Assembly (NCBI GenBank): GCA_947626825.1
Contig: CANQTM010000013.1
Location: 1 to 41,355, forward strand
DNA from: an uncultured Bacilli bacterium
Lineage (GTDB): Bacteria > Bacillota_I > Bacilli_A > RFN20 > CAG-631
Direction: 5' to 3'
Length of the DNA stretch: 41,355 bases
Below, piece by piece: positions 8,041-16,580 of this stretch. The notes beneath the pieces were generated by a model. That model saw only the letters and a program-made list of their open reading frames with translations, searched no databases and was not told the origin of the DNA. The stretch's first letter is position 1. Every line of letters begins with the position of its first letter. Made by a program: the position numbers and the translations under genes.

Positions 8041-9579
8041 ATGGCAAAGAAAAAAGAAAATAAATATGTTGGCTATTTAGTTATTTCAATTATTCCAATT
8101 ATTGGTATTGTTTGGGCTGTTGTTGCTGGTATTGTTCATAATGGATATGTAAAAAGTGCTCAGAAAGAAGAAATTGCTTTTGAAAATCAATTTAAAACTG
8201 AATTAAATAAATTAAATGATTATGTAAATAAAGATGATCAAGATAATAAATATTATATGGATAAAGCATTTCCAGCAATTAATGAAGACTTAAATGTTAC
8301 AAATGCTAAATTAACAAGTTATGATAATAAATTACTTTTTGATGATGTCAATACTAGTAAATCATATACTATAACTTTAGGCGCTAACCCTACAATTACT
8401 GATGTCAATATTTTAGTTTCTAATGTAAAAGTTTCTAGTGAAAATTCTGATACTACAACCGATATAACAGGTACTAAAATATCAAATATTACATGTGATA
8501 ATTCTTCTGTTATTTTGCAACTAACAAATAATAAAAATGATTTTGATGAAACTTTTACTTTCAATAATAGCAATTCGTTTGATGATGATTTCAATTCTGA
8601 AAATTTAAATAAATGGCTCGTAAATGGTGAATTTAATAGAACTGATGAAAATAGTTCTACTGATAGATTATCATTTGATGAAAATAATAATGGTACAATA
8701 AATGTAACATCTAGTGATGGTACTATATATTCTTTATCTTTTTCATGGAAAAGTGAAGATGTTGTTTCTTTTGGCTTAACATTTGAATTCTATATTTCAG
8801 GTGATGAATATGAAGATATATGTGAATATTATACTAAAGATACAACTCAAACTATTGGAACTAAGCAATATATTTATGAACATTATAATAGCAATAGTCC
8901 AAAAAGATCTCCTGTAGCAAAATTATTAGAATTATTTAATAAACATAAAAGTGATATTAATTATTTTGAATACAAAAAAGAAATTTATATTGGTTTAACT
9001 TCTAAATTAGTTAGAGATATGATAGACGATATTGATTTAACTCAAATAAAATATGAAACAAAAGAAAAATTACTTGACCAAATTATGACTTCTTATAATT
9101 TATTAACTAAAGAACAACAAGCTGAAGTTACTAATTTTGATAAATATAATGAAGCCTTATCTATATGGCAAGTAAAAGAAGTTGAATATTATATTGATAA
9201 ATTACCTAAACCTGAAGATATAAAACGTAATGATGATTATGATATCAAACAAGCTGAAGGAAAATATGATAAATTAACTGATGAACAAAAGCAACAAGTT
9301 AATGAAAAATCTTATCAAAATATGCTTGAATGTCGTCAAATGTGTATTTTAAGAAATCTTGAAAATTTATTTGCAGATAGCAATAATAATAATTTAAATA
9401 AACTTCTTGAAGGAAATGATATAAAACAAGGTGAAAGACAATCAGTTAAAAATGCTGTTAATTATTATAATTCATTAGATGATGAACATAAAGCTATGTT
9501 TAAACAATTAGACAATTTAAAAGCAGTTGTTGAATTATATAATAAATTATATTCTAGTGATAATTTAGAATTAAATTAA
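8041..9579 (+). CDS. N-terminally anchored surface protein with EQK helical repeats
   Basis: A 512-residue protein with a Lys-rich start and one hydrophobic segment at residues 10-33 (YLVISIIPIIGIVWAVVAGIV). The absence of a lipobox or cleavage site suggests a signal anchor with the rest outside. Residues about 60-280 are Asn/Asp/Ser/Thr-rich and probably beta-rich. The C-terminal third has three helical units near residues 348, 408 and 476 carrying LLTKEQQAEV, KLTDEQKQQV and SLDDEHKAMF, a pattern common in Bacillota surface proteins. The ribosome site AAAGGAG precedes the ATG. It appears to be a single-gene unit. The function is unknown; adhesion or cell-envelope binding is a guess. Confidence 0.7.
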   Translation: MAKKKENKYVGYLVISIIPIIGIVWAVVAGIVHNGYVKSAQKEEIAFENQFKTELNKLNDYVNKDDQDNKYYMDKAFPAINEDLNVTNAKLTSYDNKLLFDDVNTSKSYTITLGANPTITDVNILVSNVKVSSENSDTTTDITGTKISNITCDNSSVILQLTNNKNDFDETFTFNNSNSFDDDFNSENLNKWLVNGEFNRTDENSSTDRLSFDENNNGTINVTSSDGTIYSLSFSWKSEDVVSFGLTFEFYISGDEYEDICEYYTKDTTQTIGTKQYIYEHYNSNSPKRSPVAKLLELFNKHKSDINYFEYKKEIYIGLTSKLVRDMIDDIDLTQIKYETKEKLLDQIMTSYNLLTKEQQAEVTNFDKYNEALSIWQVKEVEYYIDKLPKPEDIKRNDDYDIKQAEGKYDKLTDEQKQQVNEKSYQNMLECRQMCILRNLENLFADSNNNNLNKLLEGNDIKQGERQSVKNAVNYYNSLDDEHKAMFKQLDNLKAVVELYNKLYSSDNLELN

Positions 9580-9611
9580 AATTAAAAGAAAATAAATAAT
9601 CTAAATAGAAT

Positions 9612-9631
9612 TATAAGGTATATACCTTATA
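9612..9631. promoter_or_regulatory. 20-bp perfect palindrome, candidate operator
   Basis: TATAAGGTATATACCTTATA is a perfect inverted repeat lying 16 bases upstream of the -35 element of the antitoxin-like gene. There is no T-run after it, so it does not look like a terminator of the preceding gene. Phd/YefM proteins often repress their own promoter by binding palindromes, which makes autoregulation a reasonable inference. Confidence 0.5.
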
Positions 9632-9646
9632 TAAAACTAATTTTGT

Positions 9647-9675
9647 TTGACTTTACAAATAAGAATTTATATAAT
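9647..9675 (+). promoter_or_regulatory. Consensus promoter of the Phd/YefM-like gene
   Basis: TTGACT at 9647-9652, exactly 17 bases, then TATAAT at 9670-9675. It is one of the best sigma-A promoters in the window. The start codon is 28 bases after the -10. Confidence 0.75.
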
Positions 9676-9703
9676 TAAGTCGTAGTTATGTGGAGGATGG
9701 AGT

Positions 9704-10132
9704 ATGAAAAAAATCAATGTCACTGATGCAAGAAAAGATATGAGTACTTTTTTCGACTCTGTTATTCATGAAAAACCAATCATTTTAAAAAGACGTAAAT
9801 ATGAAGCTGTATTAGTTGAACGTTCACTTTTACAAATGATGCTTGAATATGCAACTATCAAAGTTAATTGTGTTCAAACAGATAATAAGTGGGTATATCA
9901 AGCTAGTGATTTAGATATTTTTGCAGATGGTGAAACAAAAATTGAAGCAGAAAATAATTTATGTTCTGCATTACTTTCATATGCAAATGAAGTATATGAT
10001 AATTTTATGTTTTATTACTATGGACAAAATATCAAGGCTAAATTACCTTTTATTTTTCATATCTTAAATTGCGATGATGAAAATGATGTAAAAAAAATCT
10101 TAATTTATAATAAAAAGCGTTCTAAGAAATAG
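9704..10132 (+). CDS. Phd/YefM-like antitoxin-type protein, orphan
   Basis: A 142-residue protein whose first 50 residues (KKINVTDARKDMSTFFDSV, then KPIILKRRKYEAVLVE) resemble the DNA-binding N-terminus of Phd/YefM antitoxins. The second half contains DLDIFADGETKIEAENNL, reminiscent of the HicB-like fold, and ends in a basic tail KKRSKK. It is longer than a classical YefM (about 85 residues). The ribosome site GGAGG (9692-9696) is 7 bases before the ATG. No RelE, Doc or HicA toxin gene is adjacent: the gene has its own promoter and terminator. It could be a stand-alone transcriptional regulator. Confidence 0.65.
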   Translation: MKKINVTDARKDMSTFFDSVIHEKPIILKRRKYEAVLVERSLLQMMLEYATIKVNCVQTDNKWVYQASDLDIFADGETKIEAENNLCSALLSYANEVYDNFMFYYYGQNIKAKLPFIFHILNCDDENDVKKILIYNKKRSKK

Positions 10133-10168
10133 TGCATTTTTTGACAAAATTCACTATTTTTGTTTTTT
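10127..10168 (+). terminator. Rho-independent terminator after the antitoxin-like gene
   Basis: AAATAGTG (10127-10134) pairs with CACTATTT (10152-10159), and an inner stem pairs 10136-10140 with 10146-10150. It is followed by TTGTTTTTTT. Confidence 0.7.
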
Positions 10169-10170
10169 TA

Positions 10171-10186
10171 TGGCAAACGCTTTAAA
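10171..10186. promoter_or_regulatory. LacI/GalR-family-like operator upstream of the ABC operon
   Basis: TGGCAAACGCTTTAAA has the central CG and A/T arms of LacI/CcpA-family operators. It matches the cre consensus TGWAANCGNTNWCA imperfectly, at about 11 of 14 positions. It overlaps the candidate -35 of the ABC operon (10181-10186), so a bound protein would repress. No LacI-type regulator is encoded in the window. Confidence 0.4.
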
Positions 10187-10212
10187 ATAAAGAAAATCTA
10201 TGCTATGATAAT
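10181..10212 (+). promoter_or_regulatory. Putative promoter of the nuclease/ABC operon
   Basis: TTTAAA at 10181-10186, a 17-base spacer, then TATGAT at 10204-10209 preceded by TGC (extended -10). An alternative -10, GATAAT, lies at 10207-10212. The leader to the first start codon is about 60 bases. Confidence 0.5.
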
Positions 10213-10276
10213 TAAGAAAATATGTTATTAATTAAATAGCCAAAGAACAAAAACCACATTGGAGGAAGTAGAAATT

Positions 10277-11389
10277 ATGAAAGTTAGATTAGAAAACTTA
10301 ACAAAAATTTTCCCAGGAAGATCAAAAGATGATGTGGAAACTGTTGCAGTTGATCATTTTAATTATGAAATTCCAGATGGCAAATTAATTGGTTTACTTG
10401 GCCCATCAGGTTGTGGAAAATCAACTACATTATTTATGTTAAGTGGCTTACAAACACCTACTTCAGGTAAAATTTATTTTGGTGATGATGATGTTACTAA
10501 TTTAACACCTGAAAAACGTGGTGTCGGACTTGTATTCCAAAATTATGCTTTATACCCACATATGACTGTTCGTCAAAACATTATGTTTCCGCTTCAAAAT
10601 CAAAAAGTTCCTAAGGCTGAAATAGTAAAAAGAACTTTTGAAGCTGCAAAGTTGGTTCAACTTGAAAATTTATTAGATCGTAAACCTAATGAATTATCAG
10701 GTGGCCAACAACAACGTGTGGCTATTGCTAGAGCACTTGTAAAAAGACCTAAAGTTTTATTACTTGATGAACCACTTAGTAACTTAGATGCTCGTTTAAG
10801 ATTACAAACTCGTGAAGAAATTCGTCGTATTCAAAGAGAAACAAAAGTTACAACAATTTTCGTTACTCATGACCAAGAAGAAGCAATGAGTATCTCAGAT
10901 ATGATTGTTGTTATGAAACTTGGTGTTGTTCAACAAATAGATGTTCCTCAAAATGTTTATGACAATCCAGTTAATTTGTTTGTTGCTAAATTTTTAGGAA
11001 CACCACCAATTAATGTCTTTAAAGGAAAAGTTTCTAATAAAAAACTATATATTGGTGATGAAGCCATAATGGATGTTGATATTGACGATATTGATGTTTA
11101 TGTTGGAATTCGTCCTGAAGGCTTTATTTATGCTCCTAATGATGGTGTTTTAACATGTCATCTTGAATCTGTTGAAGTTATGGGAAGAGATAGTTCAATT
11201 GTTTCATCTCATCCAAATTCAGAATCAGTTAATATAAGATCAATTATTGATTCAAGTGTTGTTGTAGAAAATGGTATAGAAAATGTTAAATTTAATCTTA
11301 AACCAAATAAAGTTTTCTTATTTAGACAAGATGATGAAACTAGAATATATTTAGATGGCTCAAAAAATGTTAAAAATTTAGGGGAATAG
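10277..11389 (+). CDS. MalK/UgpC/MsmK-type ABC importer ATPase
   Basis: The 370-residue nucleotide-binding subunit of a CUT1-type importer. Walker A GPSGCGKST is at residues 42-50, signature LSGGQQQR near 141, Walker B LLLDEP near 160, and the H-loop is in VTHDQEEAMS. A C-terminal OB/TOBE-like domain (about residues 235-370) is typical of MalK-like subunits. The ATG at 10277 follows GGAGG; the longer reading from TTG at 10259 begins on that ribosome site and is rejected. First gene of a seven-gene operon with two permeases, two binding lipoproteins and a nuclease. The substrate is not shown by this subunit; context argues for nucleic-acid breakdown products or a sugar. Confidence 0.9.
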   Translation: MKVRLENLTKIFPGRSKDDVETVAVDHFNYEIPDGKLIGLLGPSGCGKSTTLFMLSGLQTPTSGKIYFGDDDVTNLTPEKRGVGLVFQNYALYPHMTVRQNIMFPLQNQKVPKAEIVKRTFEAAKLVQLENLLDRKPNELSGGQQQRVAIARALVKRPKVLLLDEPLSNLDARLRLQTREEIRRIQRETKVTTIFVTHDQEEAMSISDMIVVMKLGVVQQIDVPQNVYDNPVNLFVAKFLGTPPINVFKGKVSNKKLYIGDEAIMDVDIDDIDVYVGIRPEGFIYAPNDGVLTCHLESVEVMGRDSSIVSSHPNSESVNIRSIIDSSVVVENGIENVKFNLKPNKVFLFRQDDETRIYLDGSKNVKNLGE

Positions 11390-11392
11390 TCT

Positions 11393-12436
11393 ATGGTAGA
11401 TGCTCAACACAAATGGAAAGCATGGATTTATTTAGCACCTGCTTTAATTCTATTATTAATTTTTACAGTCTGGCCAATTATCAATACATTCCATGTTGCA
11501 TTTTTAAATGGATATAACTCACTTGGTAATCAAGGTGGAGCTACTTATGCATTTGGTATTGAAAACTTTAAACAAGTTATTACTTATAAAGATTTCTTAC
11601 AATGTTTAAAAAACACAACATTATTATGTGTTCTCACAGTACCACTATCATGTTTTTTAGCCTTATTAATAGCGGTCTTTCTAAATTCTATTACTAGATT
11701 TTCAAAATTATTACAAACAATTTTCTTCTTACCTTATGTTACTAATACAATTGCTATTGGTATGGTCTTTGCAATGATGTTTAATATCGTTGGTTTAACA
11801 AAAGAAAATGATATTGCTAAATATGAAGCTGATTGTCTTGCCAAAGGTGCAACGCCATTACAGCATTATATGGTAAGTGAAGTTGAAAGAGATGGCATTT
11901 TATATCAAACTGGATATCGTGCTAGCTCTTGGGGTATTATTAATAGATTTTTAATTGTTATGAACATTGAACCAATTATTTGGATAAATCAAGGTTCATC
12001 TTATGCTGCAAATATTGCAGTTATGGTTATATATATTGTTTGGAATGCATTGCCATTTAAAATATTAATTTTACTTGGTGGTTTACAATCCGTTAATAAA
12101 CAATATTATGATGCTGCAAAAATTGATGGTGCATCACGACTTACAATATTTGGTCGAATTACTGTACCACTTCTTTCCCCAATGATTGCTTATGTTGTTA
12201 TCACAGGCTTTATTGGTGGCTTTAAAGAATATACTAGTGTTGTTGGTATATATGGTACAACACTTGGACCTGTAGGATATGATGGTCGTCTTAATACAAT
12301 TGTTGGATATATTTATGATGCATTATCAAAAGCAAATTATGGTGTTGCTAGTGCTGCTTCATTAATATTATTTGTAATTATCTTTGCTGTAACTATTGTA
12401 AACTTATATGTTTCCAATAAAAAAGTACATTATTAG
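11393..12436 (+). CDS. CUT1-type ABC importer permease, MalF/UgpA-like
   Basis: A 347-residue membrane protein with about six TM segments, the first at residues 10-33 (WIYLAPALILLLIFTVWPII). The EAA loop that contacts the ATPase is clear: AAKIDGASRLTIFGRITVPL near residue 241. Between the third and fourth TM segments is an extended polar loop (about residues 127-185), longer than in many UgpA proteins and probably exposed outside. It starts 3 bases after the ATPase stop and is followed 13 bases later by the second permease. Confidence 0.88.
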   Translation: MVDAQHKWKAWIYLAPALILLLIFTVWPIINTFHVAFLNGYNSLGNQGGATYAFGIENFKQVITYKDFLQCLKNTTLLCVLTVPLSCFLALLIAVFLNSITRFSKLLQTIFFLPYVTNTIAIGMVFAMMFNIVGLTKENDIAKYEADCLAKGATPLQHYMVSEVERDGILYQTGYRASSWGIINRFLIVMNIEPIIWINQGSSYAANIAVMVIYIVWNALPFKILILLGGLQSVNKQYYDAAKIDGASRLTIFGRITVPLLSPMIAYVVITGFIGGFKEYTSVVGIYGTTLGPVGYDGRLNTIVGYIYDALSKANYGVASAASLILFVIIFAVTIVNLYVSNKKVHY

Positions 12437-12449
12437 GAGGGCTTAGAAT

Positions 12450-13634
12450 ATGGAAAATTCTAATTTAAATACTAATGATGTTGCTATTTCATTAAAAAGA
12501 AAATATGGTAAATTATTAAAAATTGAAGGTATTTTCAAATGGATTAGTATAAGCCTTATTACATTATTTGCCATTTATTTATTGGTTTTATTACTAACAA
12601 TTGGTAATTTAGGGTTAAAAGGTGTAAATGTTAATTTAGTTTTATTTTCAATTGTAACTATTATTACTGTTGCCATTACTTTTACATGGATTTTGTTAAG
12701 AGATGAAGTTAAATATATAAAAGAACAATTAAAAAAATTATTAGGTAATAAATATGAGATATTAGTTGAAGAATATGATTTAAGACGTATTGAAATTGAT
12801 TCAAAAATATCTAAAGGAATTGTTACTACTTTAATTTATATTTTCTTATTATTTATTGCTATTATTGTCTTATTCCCATTTTATTGGATGATTAATTCAT
12901 CATTAAAATCATTAGAAGAATATAAAAGATCAGTTCCAACATTTTGGCCTGAAGAAGTATTATGGAAAAACTATGCTGAAGCTTATAGCACTGCAAATTT
13001 AGGTACATTGTTTATTAATACATTATATGTTGGCTTAGTTTCTACAATATTATCATTAATAATTACAGTTATTACAGCATTTGCATTTGCTCGTCTTGAA
13101 TTTAAAGGGAAAAATATTTTATTTGCTGCTTTACTTGCAACAATGATGATTCCTGGTGAATTATTTACAATTACTAATTATGCTGTTGTTAGTCAACTTG
13201 GATGGTTAAATACATTTACTGTCTTAATTATACCTTTCTTAGTTTCAGTCTTTTATATCTATCTATTGCGCCAAAACTTTATGCAAATACCAAATGAATT
13301 ATATTTAGCTGCTAAAGTTGATGGCACAAGTGATATGAAATATTTAATGAAAGTAATGGTTCCGCTTTCATTACCAACATTAATATCAATAACGATATTA
13401 AAAATGATGGGATCTTGGAACTCTTATGTTTGGCCAAACCTAGTTGCCAATGATGATGCTCATAAATTGATAACTAATGGTTTGCGTAATTCATTTACTG
13501 CTGCTTCTGGTGATGTAAATTACCCAGTACAAATGGCAGCCGTTGCGTTGGTCTCTTTACCACTATTCCTTGTATTCGTTTTCCTTCGTAAATATATTAT
13601 GAAGGGCGTTTCAAGAAGTGGTATTAAAGGATAA
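12450..13634 (+). CDS. CUT1-type ABC importer permease, MalG/UgpE-like, extended N-terminus
   Basis: A 394-residue permease, over 100 residues longer than a usual MalG/UgpE (about 275-300). The extra N-terminus contains two hydrophobic segments (about 31-55 and 60-82) and a charged stretch to about 128. The standard six-TM permease follows, with EAA loop AAKVDGTSDMKYLMKVMVPL near residue 287. The ribosome site AGGAGGG lies 7 bases before the ATG. Heterodimerisation with the preceding MalF-like subunit is expected. The role of the extension is unknown. Confidence 0.87.
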   Translation: MENSNLNTNDVAISLKRKYGKLLKIEGIFKWISISLITLFAIYLLVLLLTIGNLGLKGVNVNLVLFSIVTIITVAITFTWILLRDEVKYIKEQLKKLLGNKYEILVEEYDLRRIEIDSKISKGIVTTLIYIFLLFIAIIVLFPFYWMINSSLKSLEEYKRSVPTFWPEEVLWKNYAEAYSTANLGTLFINTLYVGLVSTILSLIITVITAFAFARLEFKGKNILFAALLATMMIPGELFTITNYAVVSQLGWLNTFTVLIIPFLVSVFYIYLLRQNFMQIPNELYLAAKVDGTSDMKYLMKVMVPLSLPTLISITILKMMGSWNSYVWPNLVANDDAHKLITNGLRNSFTAASGDVNYPVQMAAVALVSLPLFLVFVFLRKYIMKGVSRSGIKG

Positions 13635-13661
13635 AAAAAAATTGGAGGAAAAAAAGAAAAA

Positions 13662-15089
13662 ATGAAAAAAAATTTGAAGTTGTTAGCTGTATTGTTGATG
13701 GCTACTTCATTACCAGGTCTTGCATCTTGTGGTGGTAGTACTGGTGGAAAAATTACTGGACTTAGTGGTAACGTAACTATCAACTTTTATTCAACAATGG
13801 GTACAGATTTAAAGAATGTTTTTGATCCATACATCGAAATGTTCCAACAAGAATATCCAAATATTGAAGTTGTTCACTCAACATCATCTGGTGGTTATGA
13901 TAATTTAAGAGATGATATTAAAACACAACTTGGTAACAATGAAGGCCCAAACCTTGCTTATTGTTATCCTGACCATGTTGCATTGTATAATCTTTCAGGA
14001 AAAGTTCAAACATTAGATAAATTTATCAATGATACTGAAAAAGATGAAAATGGTAATTTAAAATATGGTTTAACTAAAGAACAACAAGATGATTTTGTTC
14101 CTGGTTATTGGAATGAAGGTAAATCATATGGTGATGGATTAATGTATTCACTTCCATTTTCTAAATCAACAGAAGTTTTATATTACAATAAAACTGTATT
14201 TGATGAAATGAATTTAAGTGTTCCTACTCATTGGTTTAAAGATGACACAGGTACTGGATTCACTCCTGAAAACTCAATGGAATATGCTTGTGAAAAATTA
14301 ATTGAAAAATATCCAAATGATATTCCTTTAGGATATGATTCTGAAGCTAACTGGTTTATTACATTATGTGAACAATATGGTGCTGATTACACTTCAACAA
14401 ATAAAGATAATCATTTTATTTTCGATAATGAAACAACAAGAGAATTTGTTGCAAAATTAAATGGCTGGAGAGAGAAAAATTATTTCACAACTCAATCAAT
14501 TGAAGGCACATATACATCTAGTTTATTTGTAAATCAAGATAAATCAAGTAAATCATCTTATATGTGTATTGGTTCATCTGCTGGCGCATCTCACCAATTC
14601 CCTGGTATTGATACTGCAACAGAAAATCCATATTTTGAAGTTGGTATTGCTCCAATTCCACAAGTAAATCCAAATAATAAAAAAGTTATTTCTCAAGGTC
14701 CATCAATTTGTATCTTTAAGAAATCAAATCAAGATGAAGTTTTAGCTTCATGGTTATTTTTAAGATATTTAGTTACAAATGTTCCTCTAATTGCTGACTT
14801 TGCTATGAGTAGTGGTTATGTACCACCTATCAGATCAATTGAAAAGAATGACATATACCATGATTATCTTGCAAATGCAAATGGAAATACATCTAAAGGA
14901 TGTACTGCATTAAGTGCTAAAGTATGTAATGAACAAGCTGATTATTATTTTACATCACCTGCATTTGTAGGTTCATCTGATGCTAGAGATCAAGTAGGTG
15001 CATTAATGAGTGCAGTATTTACAGGATCTAAATCAATTGATGATGCATTTAAAGATGCATTAGCTGAATGCGAAGCTGCAATTAAATAA
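13662..15089 (+). CDS. Extracellular solute-binding lipoprotein 1 of the nuclease-linked ABC importer
   Basis: A 475-residue family 1 (MalE/UgpB-like) binding protein. The signal peptide ends in lipobox LASC with lipidated C23. NVTINFYSTMGTDLKNVFDPYIEMF begins the first lobe in the way usual for the family (split here as NVTINFYSTMG and FDPYIEMF). Near residues 160-200 it has SLPFSKSTEVLYYNKTVFDE, the cross-over seen in sugar-binding proteins. It ends with PAFVGSSDARDQVG and an acidic tail. GGAGG precedes the ATG. The next gene is a close paralogue of the same length. The ligand cannot be read from sequence. Confidence 0.88.
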   Translation: MKKNLKLLAVLLMATSLPGLASCGGSTGGKITGLSGNVTINFYSTMGTDLKNVFDPYIEMFQQEYPNIEVVHSTSSGGYDNLRDDIKTQLGNNEGPNLAYCYPDHVALYNLSGKVQTLDKFINDTEKDENGNLKYGLTKEQQDDFVPGYWNEGKSYGDGLMYSLPFSKSTEVLYYNKTVFDEMNLSVPTHWFKDDTGTGFTPENSMEYACEKLIEKYPNDIPLGYDSEANWFITLCEQYGADYTSTNKDNHFIFDNETTREFVAKLNGWREKNYFTTQSIEGTYTSSLFVNQDKSSKSSYMCIGSSAGASHQFPGIDTATENPYFEVGIAPIPQVNPNNKKVISQGPSICIFKKSNQDEVLASWLFLRYLVTNVPLIADFAMSSGYVPPIRSIEKNDIYHDYLANANGNTSKGCTALSAKVCNEQADYYFTSPAFVGSSDARDQVGALMSAVFTGSKSIDDAFKDALAECEAAIK

Positions 15090-15118
15090 TCAAATTTATA
15101 ATTATTGTATGTTGAAAT

Positions 15119-15141
15119 GTAGTTATAAAAATCATAACTAC
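15119..15141 (+). other. Intercistronic stem-loop between the two binding-protein genes
   Basis: GTAGTTAT (15119-15126) pairs perfectly with ATAACTAC (15134-15141) around AAAAATC, directly followed by the ribosome site TGGAGG. There is no T-run. It is likely an mRNA-stabilising or segmental-expression hairpin rather than a terminator. Confidence 0.5.
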
Positions 15142-15152
15142 TGGAGGCCTAT

Positions 15153-16580
15153 ATGAAAAAAATAATTAAATTGTTATCTGTTGTAACAATAATTACTTGT
15201 ATGACAGGTTGTGGTGGTAAAAAAAATGACAAGCTTACTGTTGAATTTGATAGCAGTAAGCCTGTTTCAATTACTTTTTATCATACAATGAATGCTAATC
15301 TAAATGAAGTTTTAGATGAAGCAATTGGTAGATTTAATTTAAAATATCCAAATATAAATGTTGAAAATGTTTCTGCTGGTGATTATGATGGTGTTAGAGA
15401 TCAAATGAAAATTGCTATTTCATCAGAACAAGGAGCCGCAAGTGATTTAGTATATTGTTATCCAGATCATGTTGCTTTATATAATCAAGCTAATGCAGTT
15501 GTTGCACTTGATAGTTATATAAACGATACTAAGACTGATGAAAATGGTGAACTATTATATGGTTTAACAAAAGAACAGCAAAATGATTTTGTACCATCAT
15601 ATTGGAATGAAGGTAAAGAATTTGGTAATAATTTGATGTATTCATTACCATTTTCTAAATCATCAGAAGTATTGTTTTACAATAAAACATTTTTTGAAGA
15701 AAATGAACTTCAAGTTCCTATTCATTGGTTTAAAGATGACAAAGGTACTGGATTTACAGAACAAAATTCAATGGAATATGTTTGTGAAAAAATTAAATCA
15801 TTAGATACAAAATGTTATCCATTAGGTTATGATTCTGAAGCCAATTGGTTTATTACAATGTGTGAACAATATGGCTCAGCTTATACTACAAGTATTGGAA
15901 CAGAACATTTCCTATTTGATAATGATACAAATCGTGCATTTGTTAAAAGATTTAAACAATGGTATGACAAAGGATATTTCACTACTAAAGATATTTATCG
16001 TGAATATACATCATCATTATTTACAGAAACTAATCCTGATGAAATGAAATGTTATATGTGTATTGGTTCATCAGCTGGTGCTTCAAATCAAATTCCACCA
16101 AATGAAGCATTTGAAGTAGGAATTGAAAAAATTCCACAATTAGATCCTAATAATGGTAAAGTTATATCTCAAGGACCAAACGTTTGTATCTTTAATAATG
16201 GCGATAATCAAAAAGTTATGGCAAGTTGGCTACTTCTTAGATTTTTAACAACTGATGTATCTTTCCAAGCTAACTTCTCAGTTATTTCTGGATATTCACC
16301 AGTTATTAATGAAGTATATAGAAACGAAATTTATAATGAATTACTAGAAGGTGCTAACGGTTATAGCAATTTAACTGCTTTATCAACTAAAGTCGCTAAT
16401 TCACAAAATGATTGGTATTTTACATCACCAGCATTTGTTGGTTCATCTGATGCAAGAGATGAAGTTGGCATATTAATGGATAAAGTATTTACAGATGAAA
16501 GAACAGATCTTGATACAATTATTGATGAAGCATTTAAAGCTTCTCTTGAATCATTAAAAGCAAAAGGAGCTGGTAAATGA
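15153..16580 (+). CDS. Extracellular solute-binding lipoprotein 2, paralogue of the preceding gene
   Basis: 475 residues, the same length as its upstream neighbour and alignable throughout. It shares YCYPDHVALYN, LTKEQQ-DFVP-YWNEGK, SLPFSKS-EVL-YNKT, HWFKDD-GTGFT, YMCIGSSAGAS and PAFVGSSDARD. The signal peptide ends in MTGC (lipidated C20). The N-terminal third and the extreme C-terminus differ most. It arose by tandem duplication and probably docks on the same permeases with a different or broader ligand range. It ends in TGA, overlapping the next start as ATGA, so the nuclease gene is translationally coupled to it. Confidence 0.87.
   Translation: MKKIIKLLSVVTIITCMTGCGGKKNDKLTVEFDSSKPVSITFYHTMNANLNEVLDEAIGRFNLKYPNINVENVSAGDYDGVRDQMKIAISSEQGAASDLVYCYPDHVALYNQANAVVALDSYINDTKTDENGELLYGLTKEQQNDFVPSYWNEGKEFGNNLMYSLPFSKSSEVLFYNKTFFEENELQVPIHWFKDDKGTGFTEQNSMEYVCEKIKSLDTKCYPLGYDSEANWFITMCEQYGSAYTTSIGTEHFLFDNDTNRAFVKRFKQWYDKGYFTTKDIYREYTSSLFTETNPDEMKCYMCIGSSAGASNQIPPNEAFEVGIEKIPQLDPNNGKVISQGPNVCIFNNGDNQKVMASWLLLRFLTTDVSFQANFSVISGYSPVINEVYRNEIYNELLEGANGYSNLTALSTKVANSQNDWYFTSPAFVGSSDARDEVGILMDKVFTDERTDLDTIIDEAFKASLESLKAKGAGK

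Noticed and set aside
9704-10132. Complete toxin-antitoxin operon
   Set aside because: No toxin-like ORF lies on either side; the gene has its own promoter and a terminator directly after it.
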